From: an uncultured Bacteroidales bacterium
GTDB taxonomy: Bacteria; Bacteroidota; Bacteroidia; Bacteroidales; F082
NCBI GenBank assembly: GCA_937877465.1
Contig: CALFIT010000262.1
Span: forward strand, 1-20,095
DNA: 20,095 bases
Reading direction: 5' to 3'
This document shows positions 14,313-20,095 of the stretch, in pieces (position 1 is the stretch's first letter; every line of letters starts with the position of its first letter). The notes under the pieces were generated by a model. It was not told the DNA's origin, ran no database searches, and saw nothing but the letters and a program-made list of their open reading frames with translations. The position numbers and the translations under genes were made by a program.

Positions 14313-14408
14313 GCTTTGCGTCATTGCGAACGAAGTGAAGCAATCCAGGATAATAGCTGGTTCTTTGTCTGGATTGCTTCGTCGTTCCTCCTCGCAATGA
14401 CGCGAAGC
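14313..14408. repeat. 96-bp inverted repeat (REP/MITE-like)
   Basis: The left arm 14313-14348 (GCTTTGCGTCATTGCG ... GAAGCAATCCAG) and right arm 14369-14408 (CTGGATTGCTTCG ... CGCAATGACGCGAAGC) are inverted copies with a small 4-base length difference and few mismatches, around a 20-base centre. Repeats built on CGTCATTGCGAG...GAAGCAATCC are common dispersed elements in many bacteria (from memory). It lies in the probable 5' leader of the regulator gene and would form a long RNA hairpin there. Confidence 0.85.
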
Positions 14409-14428
14409 GTGTCATAAGTCCGACATTG

Positions 14429-14457
14429 CAAAAATATACAGAAAAACCGTTTGTCAA
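14429..14457 (-). promoter_or_regulatory. Probable promoter of the TPR/HTH regulator
   Basis: TATTTTTG on the minus strand (plus 14429-14436) matches TAnnTTTG, with TTG (plus 14455-14457) 18 bases upstream. The -33 lies in the loop of the GH3 terminator hairpin. The start codon is about 145 bases downstream, so the leader would include the 96-bp inverted repeat. Confidence 0.45.
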
Positions 14458-14470
14458 GAGGCAAACGGTT
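14442..14470 (-). terminator. Intrinsic terminator after the GH3 gene
   Basis: A perfect 9-bp stem AACCGTTTG (14445-14453) pairs with CAAACGGTT (14462-14470) around an 8-base loop. On the minus strand it continues into a run of T (five T counting the end of the stem). It lies about 95 bases after the GH3 stop codon. Confidence 0.75.
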
Positions 14471-14481
14471 CGTCTAAAGGT

Positions 14482-14574
14482 CGTGTCCATACTTTTTTGG
14501 GATATCCTTGATTCTTTATGTTGGAAATCAGTAAGATAACTGCTGGTTCAAAAGGGGCGTGTCCTTACTTTTTT
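14482..14574. repeat. 17-bp direct repeat around the GH3 stop codon
   Basis: CGTGTCCATACTTTTTT (14482-14498) recurs as CGTGTCCTTACTTTTTT (14558-14574), 16 of 17 identical with starts 76 bases apart. The second copy covers the last codons and stop of GH3. The 59 bases between them (14499-14557) contain nothing I recognise. Confidence 0.5.
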
Positions 14575-16832
14575 CCCAGCGCATCATTCACTTTCCAAGC
14601 CTGTGCCTTGCTCATTTTGAAGGCCGAAGTGCAGCGGATGTCGGTCACTGAGGCTCCGAACAGCACCTGATAGTTGCCCGATGCGGTCTCCCAAGCCGAA
14701 GCGTCCTCGTTGAACGAGGCCAACTCGTAGGCCGAAACGTTGAAAGTCAGCGTCTCCGATTCGCCCGGGGCAAGCATCTTGGTCTTGCCGAAGGCTTTCA
14801 GCTCGCGGGCGGGTTTCTCCAAGCCGCCGGCAGGAGTGGCAACATACAGCTCCACCACTTCGCGACCGGCCACTTTGCCGGTGTTGGTCACGGTCACGGT
14901 GGCCTTGAAGCCGTTGGCGTCGGCTTTCACGGTGGGCTTGCTGTAGGCAAAGGTGGTATAGCTCAAACCGTAGCCGAAGGGGTAGGAGACCTCCACGTCG
15001 TTGGTCTGGAAATAGCGGTAGCCCACCCAGATGCCTTCCTCGTATTCGGTGAAGTCGACGTTACGCTTCGTGCCTCTCCGTGGTGACCTGTCGGTCGGGT
15101 CGTATGGGAAGTTCTTCGACGAGGGGATGTCCATGTAGCTGACGGGGAAGGTCATCGACAGCTTGCCTGAAGGGTTCACCTTGCCCGCGAGGATGTCGGC
15201 CACGGCATGGGCGCCTTCCTGTCCGGGCGACCACGGCAGCACAATGGCGTCGGCCAAGTGTTTCCACGAGGCGGTCTCGATGACGCCGCCGATGTTGAGC
15301 ACCACAATCATCTTCTTGCCTTGGGCGTGATAGGCCATGGCCACGTTTTGGAGGAGTTCGCGCTCGACGGCACTCAGCTCGAAGTCGTCCTTGAGGATGC
15401 GGTCTTCGCCTTCGCCGGCTTGACGGCCAATGACGACAACGGCCACGTCGTTGGCTTGGGCTTGCAATCCGATGGCTTTGGTCGAAACGGCGATTTCGGC
15501 GTGTTTCCTTCTCGTGACCCTGCCGCGTTCCATCATGTCGACGGCGTTCTCTTGCGCGTCAATCGAGCGGTAGAATTCGGCCAAGTGCTCGTCTAAGGTG
15601 AATCCCGCCTCGGTCATGGCTTGCTGCATGTTGACGGTGTAGGCCGTGTTGACCTGTCCCGAACCCGTCCCGATCGGCACAAAGTCGACGGAGGTGACGC
15701 CATAGAGGGCCACTTTTTCCGAGCCGTTCATGGGCAGGGTGCTCTTGTCGTTCTTCAGCAACACAATGCCTTCTTGCGCGGCTTGGCGGGCCACTTGGGC
15801 ATGGGCTTTCAGATTGGGCTTGTTGGAGTATTTGTAGCCTTTGAAACGCGGGGTCTTGACGATGTAGTTCAGCAGGTTACGCACGTTGCGGTCGAGTTCT
15901 TCTTGGCTGATTTGTCCGTCTTTTACGGCGGCCATCAGGCGGTCGATTTCCATTTGGTAGCCGGGTTCCATCAAGTCGTTGCCCGATTTGGCGGACTTCA
16001 CGGTGTTGTCCTTGCCGCCCCAGTCGGTCATCACGATGCCGTCGAAGCCCCATTCGTCGCGGAGCACGGTGGTGAGCAGCCCTTGTTTCTGCTGGGTGTA
16101 CTCGCCGTTCAGTGCGTTGTACGACGACATCACCGTCCACGGCTTGCCTTCCTTGATGACGATCTCAAAGTTCTTGAGGTAAATCTCCCTGAGGGCGCGG
16201 CTACTGACGCGGGCGTCGTTTTCGGTGCGGTTGGTTTCTTGGTTGTTGGCGGCAAAGTGCTTGGCCGAGGTACCCACGCCATTCGATTGGATGCCACGCA
16301 CATAGGCGGCGGCCATCTTGCCCGAAAGCACGGGGTCTTCGGAATAATACTCGAAGTTGCGCCCACAGAGCGGGTTGCGGTGGATGTTCATGCCGGGGGC
16401 CAAAAGCACGTCGACGCCGTATTCCAACACTTCATTTCCCATAGCGGTGGTCACGGTTTCCACGAGTTCAGGGTCCCACGAGCTGGCGAGCAGCGTGCTG
16501 GTGGGGAAGCCGGTGCAGTAGAAGGTCTGGTCGGTGCCTTCGCGGGTGGGGTTGAAACGCAGTCCGGCGGGGCCGTCGGCAAGCACCGTATAAGGGATGC
16601 CGAGCCGCTCGATGGGACGGGTGTGGCCTGCCACGCCTTTCACTTCCGACTTGAAGCCTTCGGGCAGTCCGCCAACCAAAAGCGTGACTTTCTCTTCCGT
16701 CGTCATGGCGTTCACTACTTCTTCGATGTTGTCTTCTCGCAAGACGAGTTTCGAGGTTTGTGCCTGCGTGCTTGTGGCGACCAAAAGGCTACCCGCAAGG
16801 CAAAGCATGGTCATATAAGCTGTTTTTTTCAT
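14565..16832 (-). CDS. Glycoside hydrolase family 3 beta-glucosidase (or related exo-glycosidase)
   Basis: A 755-residue exported enzyme that removes terminal beta-linked glucose (or a similar sugar) from oligosaccharides. The signal peptide is M-K-K-T-A-Y-M-T-M-L ... S-T-Q-A-Q (cleavage near 24). The N-terminal TIM barrel has L-A-D-G-P-A-G-L, P-L-C-G-R-N-F-E-Y-Y-S-E-D-P, S-A-K-H-F-A-A-N-N-Q-E and the nucleophile Asp270 in G-I-V-M-T-D-W-G-G. The second alpha/beta domain has G-E-G-E-D-R with the probable acid/base Glu474. The C-terminus is an FnIII-like domain beginning near F-G-Y-G-L-S-Y-T. The motifs resemble Bgl3B-type GH3 more than BglX. The ATG at 16830-16832 was chosen because it begins the signal peptide; further upstream the frame overlaps the C25 gene and makes no sense. 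There is no T9SS domain, so it is probably periplasmic. Only 11 bases separate it from C25 peptidase 3, implying a shared transcript. Exact substrate is unknown. Confidence 0.93.
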   Translation of the reverse strand: MKKTAYMTMLCLAGSLLVATSTQAQTSKLVLREDNIEEVVNAMTTEEKVTLLVGGLPEGFKSEVKGVAGHTRPIERLGIPYTVLADGPAGLRFNPTREGTDQTFYCTGFPTSTLLASSWDPELVETVTTAMGNEVLEYGVDVLLAPGMNIHRNPLCGRNFEYYSEDPVLSGKMAAAYVRGIQSNGVGTSAKHFAANNQETNRTENDARVSSRALREIYLKNFEIVIKEGKPWTVMSSYNALNGEYTQQKQGLLTTVLRDEWGFDGIVMTDWGGKDNTVKSAKSGNDLMEPGYQMEIDRLMAAVKDGQISQEELDRNVRNLLNYIVKTPRFKGYKYSNKPNLKAHAQVARQAAQEGIVLLKNDKSTLPMNGSEKVALYGVTSVDFVPIGTGSGQVNTAYTVNMQQAMTEAGFTLDEHLAEFYRSIDAQENAVDMMERGRVTRRKHAEIAVSTKAIGLQAQANDVAVVVIGRQAGEGEDRILKDDFELSAVERELLQNVAMAYHAQGKKMIVVLNIGGVIETASWKHLADAIVLPWSPGQEGAHAVADILAGKVNPSGKLSMTFPVSYMDIPSSKNFPYDPTDRSPRRGTKRNVDFTEYEEGIWVGYRYFQTNDVEVSYPFGYGLSYTTFAYSKPTVKADANGFKATVTVTNTGKVAGREVVELYVATPAGGLEKPARELKAFGKTKMLAPGESETLTFNVSAYELASFNEDASAWETASGNYQVLFGASVTDIRCTSAFKMSKAQAWKVNDALGKK

Positions 16833-16843
16833 GATGGTAATGT

Positions 16844-19800
16844 TTATTTGATGATTAATTTCTTGGTTTCCAAATCGTTGCCACATTGGATTCGGACGAT
16901 GTACATGCCCTTGGGCGCCTCGTTGAGGTTGAGGCGCTGGCTCCCCGATACCTTGTTGAGCGTCAGGATGCTTTGTCCCAACATGTCGTAGACGGTGACG
17001 TTGCTTTCTTCTGCCAATTCGATGGTGAAGATGCCGTTGTTGGGGTTGGGGTAGAGGGCGTTGGATTTCCTTTCGGTGACTTCCTCCACGCCGGTGATGA
17101 CGCATGAACGCGGGAAGGTGATGTCGTCAATCCAAGCGCAGTCGGAGCCTACGGCGTTCGACTTGTTCTTGTCGTAGAGCCATTCGAAGCAATGGCTGCC
17201 CGCGTCGAAGCTGTAACTGGCGTATGTCCAGTCGATTTCGCCCGACCACCAATCCATCTTCCTGCCGTCGATGAAGAAGGCGAAGAGGTCTTTGTGGTAT
17301 TCGGTGGAGGTCTTGAACCAGAAGCTGATGTCGCCTTCGTCGAGGATGTCGGCGTAGATGAGGAGCTTGGTGACCTCGTCGTCGTCGATGATGCCCGTGC
17401 GGGCGCAATAGGTGCCGTTATGCGACACCTCGTCGGTGACAAACCACGGCACGTCGCCGCCCTGCCGCCAATCCAAGAAGCTGAAGTCGCCGCTCTCGAA
17501 GGTCTCGACGGCGATGCCGACGGGCAAGGCATAATCCAAAGGAGTGGTGTAAGCGCCCGTGACGAGTGCCAAGTCGAGATGGAACACGGTGCCGCTCACG
17601 ATGTCGTCGTCGGTGGTGACGACCAACTCGGCGGTGAAGTTGCCGTCGCTGTCCACCTCGCCGATGGGCACGGCGTTGTCCTCGATTTGGATGCCATCGG
17701 CATCGCACGAAACGGTCAGAAGTGTCGCCGGCGCAACAGCGTGCCCGATGTTATGTCCGTTGATTTTCAGCGTGATGCGCTCTCCTGGGTCAGCGAAGCC
17801 GTTGCCGTCGCCTTGACTGTCGTCAATCTCGATTTCGCCGAATTGCAGGTTGGGTGCAAGGGCGAGGAACTGCCGCTGCGTGGTATGCGTGACCTCGCCG
17901 ACATAGGTCGTCAGCGCCAAAGTGAAGATGGTCTGGTCGGGGATGTTGTCGGCGATGTCAATCAAGCCGATTTGGTCGCTATGGAAGGTGCTGTTAGGCT
18001 CAAACTCGTTGATGGTGAAGCTGCTGCCGTAGGCGGTGATGTAGTCGCAGTCGGAAGTCACAGCGGCATGGACGTTATAGGCCGTCGCATCGCCCTTGTT
18101 GTAAAGGTCGCCGATGGTCCAAAGAAACTGCGATCCATATAGGGGCTCGCCGTCAAAACCGGTGATGTCGCCATAAACGTAAGGCTCGTTGCCATCGAAT
18201 CCCGTCACTTCGAGGACTTGCGGCCACGCGCTCTGTCCTGTGACGACGAGGCGCATCTCTCCAATCACGTCTAAGGCGGGGGAGAAGCTGAGTTCGGCCA
18301 CGCCGTCTTCATCGGTGACGCCATAGCCGAGCAGGGTCTCGCCGTCGAAGAGGCTGACGCGGAAGTTGGACAGCGGCATCCCGTATTGGTTGACTTGCAC
18401 GGTGGTTGCAGTCGTCCCCGTCTTCAGACCTTGTTCATAGACCACGTTGGGCGTGAACGGCTCCTCAAACCAAGGATACAAGGCACCGTCGCCGAGCACG
18501 TTGAGGCAATAGATGTTCCAGCGCATACAGCCGTTTTCCTCGTCCTTTGCTTCAAACGGGATGACCACCCAGGGTGCGGTGGCTATCTTGGCTTCGCGCA
18601 ATGCCATACCCACAGAGGCGATGTGGTCGTTGCAATAGGCGTCCACAAACTCGCGGTGGATGTGCGCCGCCATGCCGTCGCCCCACGGCACATACCAGCC
18701 GTAGCGTGAGTTGCCCGTGGTGACCACGAAGCCCGTCTCGATGGTGATCATCTTCTCCAACACGCAGCTGACGGGGAAATTGCCACAGATGCAGCCGTGT
18801 GAATGGAAAAGCTGGTAGTTGTGGTTGATGCCGTCGTTGCCGGCGAAGTAGTTGTCGCCCATCATCGAACCTGTCCAACCGGCCACGAAGTCGTCGTTGG
18901 CGTGTCCCACATGGTGTACATATTGTCCGCCCGTGCCGAAGACGTTCTTGAAGCCTACGCCGCTCCAGGTCATCTCTGGCGTGGCATAATATCTCTTGAA
19001 GCTGTAGTCCTCGGGATAGCCAAAGGTCGTGTAGTCGTAGTCGGTGCTCAGCCCGATGAGGCGTTCCATGTCGACGCTGCCATAGTAGCCGTCGCCGAGA
19101 TGCTCGCCGCCGAGCACGGGAGAGGTGAACTCGCCCAAGACCGGGTTTTGCAAGTAGCTGAAGGTCTTGTGCATGACGGTCGCAAACTGCTCTTCGTTGT
19201 TGAAGGGCAGGCGTCCGATGCCGAGTTCGGGCAGCAGGTCGTCTTCGCCCACTTCGCCCCAGCGGTCGTCGCCGTCGTCGTTGAGCGTGCCGTCAAGGCA
19301 GGCGTAATACATGTCGGCGGGCAGTTGGTCTTCGTAGCCTTCTTGCGCGAAGCACCACAGGCTGCGGTAGGGCACGATGCTCACGTCACCGCCGAGGCTG
19401 ACCATCTGAATGCCGTTTTCCTCGTATTCTTGGATGATATAGTTGCGGATTTGTTCTTGCACGTCGCGACCTTCCATGGTAGCATAAATCTCTTCCAAGG
19501 CGACAATGCGCGTGCGTATACCCTTGTCGTTGTACAAGTTAACATATTCTCCAAAGCGCGGCAGCCATTCCTCCGAAGTGATGACGAGCATGTCGTAGCC
19601 CCCGATTTCGCGACCGCGTTTGTGGTAGCTGCCAATCATGTTTTCGTTTTGCGCCAAACGCTTGATGGAAGCCTCGTTTTCGGGCGTGAGCCATAGCTTG
19701 CGGCTGTGGTCGTCGCGGCAGGCTTGCGTCTCGATGGTCACTTTCACCGTCTGCGCATAACCGACCTTGCCCGTGGCAGGCACATAACGCAATGGCGTGA

Positions 19801-20095
19801 AGCCGCTAAAGGCGAACCCGACGCCGTTGAGGTATTGCGTACTTACCGCGCTGAAACTGCGGATGGGATAGCTCTCGGTGGAACGGTATAGCTGCTCGTT
19901 TTTGGCAAACGGAATCGCCTTTTCGTTGGAAACAGGACGCGGCTGCTGATAGGGATAGAGGTTGAAACAGCCTTCAAGTTCCACGAAATCAAGAAACTCC
20001 ACGTTGATGGAAAGGGCTTCTTGGCCTTGTGGCAACATCAGGCTGACGCTCTGCCAAGGCAAGGAAGGCTCGCCGATGTGTCCGATGGGCAGGCA
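16844..20095 (-). CDS. C25 (gingipain-like) cysteine peptidase 3 with adhesin modules and T9SS domain (N-terminus outside window)
   Basis: 1083 codons are visible; the frame stays open to the window edge, and comparison with peptidases 1 and 2 (shared L-P-W-Q-S-V-S-L-M-L-P) suggests only about 50 residues, including the signal peptide, are missing. Domains: end of the propeptide; C25 catalytic domain with L-G-G-D-V-S-I-V-P-Y-R, His (codon 18902-18904, V-G-H-A) and Cys (codon 18791-18793, H-G-C-I-C-G-N-F), the same 37-residue spacing as in both paralogues; Ig-like and CARDB-like segments (G-D-G-N-G-F-A-D-P-G-E-R); a cleaved-adhesin/jelly-roll domain (~17100-17510; E-T-F-E-S-G-D-F ... D-C-A-W-I-D-D-I-T-F-P); and a T9SS type A sorting domain (Y-P-N-P-N-N-G ... 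G-M-Y-I-V-R-I). G-D-F is replaced by G-N-F after the catalytic Cys. It likely heads an operon with the GH3 gene; its promoter is not visible. Confidence 0.92.
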   Translation of the reverse strand, partial: CLPIGHIGEPSLPWQSVSLMLPQGQEALSINVEFLDFVELEGCFNLYPYQQPRPVSNEKAIPFAKNEQLYRSTESYPIRSFSAVSTQYLNGVGFAFSGFTPLRYVPATGKVGYAQTVKVTIETQACRDDHSRKLWLTPENEASIKRLAQNENMIGSYHKRGREIGGYDMLVITSEEWLPRFGEYVNLYNDKGIRTRIVALEEIYATMEGRDVQEQIRNYIIQEYEENGIQMVSLGGDVSIVPYRSLWCFAQEGYEDQLPADMYYACLDGTLNDDGDDRWGEVGEDDLLPELGIGRLPFNNEEQFATVMHKTFSYLQNPVLGEFTSPVLGGEHLGDGYYGSVDMERLIGLSTDYDYTTFGYPEDYSFKRYYATPEMTWSGVGFKNVFGTGGQYVHHVGHANDDFVAGWTGSMMGDNYFAGNDGINHNYQLFHSHGCICGNFPVSCVLEKMITIETGFVVTTGNSRYGWYVPWGDGMAAHIHREFVDAYCNDHIASVGMALREAKIATAPWVVIPFEAKDEENGCMRWNIYCLNVLGDGALYPWFEEPFTPNVVYEQGLKTGTTATTVQVNQYGMPLSNFRVSLFDGETLLGYGVTDEDGVAELSFSPALDVIGEMRLVVTGQSAWPQVLEVTGFDGNEPYVYGDITGFDGEPLYGSQFLWTIGDLYNKGDATAYNVHAAVTSDCDYITAYGSSFTINEFEPNSTFHSDQIGLIDIADNIPDQTIFTLALTTYVGEVTHTTQRQFLALAPNLQFGEIEIDDSQGDGNGFADPGERITLKINGHNIGHAVAPATLLTVSCDADGIQIEDNAVPIGEVDSDGNFTAELVVTTDDDIVSGTVFHLDLALVTGAYTTPLDYALPVGIAVETFESGDFSFLDWRQGGDVPWFVTDEVSHNGTYCARTGIIDDDEVTKLLIYADILDEGDISFWFKTSTEYHKDLFAFFIDGRKMDWWSGEIDWTYASYSFDAGSHCFEWLYDKNKSNAVGSDCAWIDDITFPRSCVITGVEEVTERKSNALYPNPNNGIFTIELAEESNVTVYDMLGQSILTLNKVSGSQRLNLNEAPKGMYIVRIQCGNDLETKKLIIK

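Noticed and set aside
14287..14490. Small minus-strand frame of 67 codons upstream of the regulator.
   Set aside because: It is translated from the terminator hairpin and the 96-bp inverted repeat, with no domain or plausible start context.
16833..17105. Upstream extension of the GH3 frame to 17105.
   Set aside because: The extra 91 codons are an Arg/His/Pro/Gln-rich out-of-frame reading of the end of C25 peptidase 3. The signal peptide begins at the ATG at 16832.
1..20095. CRISPR arrays, tRNA/rRNA genes, transposases, phage genes and toxin-antitoxin pairs.
   Set aside because: I looked for regularly spaced repeats, tRNA-like cloverleaf ends and the usual small-gene pairs and saw none. The repeats present are short palindromic or linker elements.

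Overview
The window looks like a chromosomal segment from a member of the Bacteroidota, most likely Bacteroidales. The support is: three gingipain-like C25 cysteine peptidases and one BspA-like leucine-rich repeat protein, all (where the 3' end is visible) carrying a C-terminal type IX secretion (T9SS) sorting domain; a DUF4421-type protein; a TPR/coiled-coil/HTH sensor-regulator of a layout common in this phylum; and promoters of the TAnnTTTG (-7) type instead of sigma70 boxes. Genes are GC-rich and the short intergenic gaps are AT-rich. I cannot name a genus.

Layout, left to right. Position 2-256 (+) is the 3' end of a gene for a UvrD/RecB-type helicase-nuclease. Everything else is on the minus strand: ppdK (324-3041), C25 peptidase 1 (3230-5524), a DUF4421-like protein (5645-6784), C25 peptidase 2 with adhesin domains (6892-10305), a BspA-like LRR protein (10380-12617), a lipoprotein-type TPR/HTH regulator (12810-14282), a GH3 beta-glucosidase (14565-16832), and C25 peptidase 3 (16844-20095), which runs off the right edge. 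No stretch over 300 bases lacks a gene. The longest gap (14283-14564, 282 bases) holds a large inverted repeat, a promoter, a terminator and a short direct repeat. The next (12618-12809) holds a 147-base structured inverted-repeat element.

Functional reading. ppdK is central metabolism and is insulated by terminators. Most of the rest looks like a secretion/degradation neighbourhood: proteases and an LRR adhesin exported by Sec and then by T9SS, plus a Sec-exported glucosidase without a T9SS domain that probably shares a transcript with C25 peptidase 3. The TPR/HTH protein is a plausible membrane-bound regulator for some of these genes, but that is inference from position only.

The most noteworthy signal is not a new enzyme system. 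C25 peptidase 2 and the BspA-like protein, unrelated in their main domains, share a nearly co-linear 276-279 base 3' cassette (linker plus T9SS sorting domain). Inside it, the same short slot is filled by two different palindromic repeats, both read through in frame, and the linker itself is made from a third dispersed repeat. The C25 peptidase 2 promoter is also built into a 15-bp-stem inverted repeat that could act as the terminator of the gene upstream.
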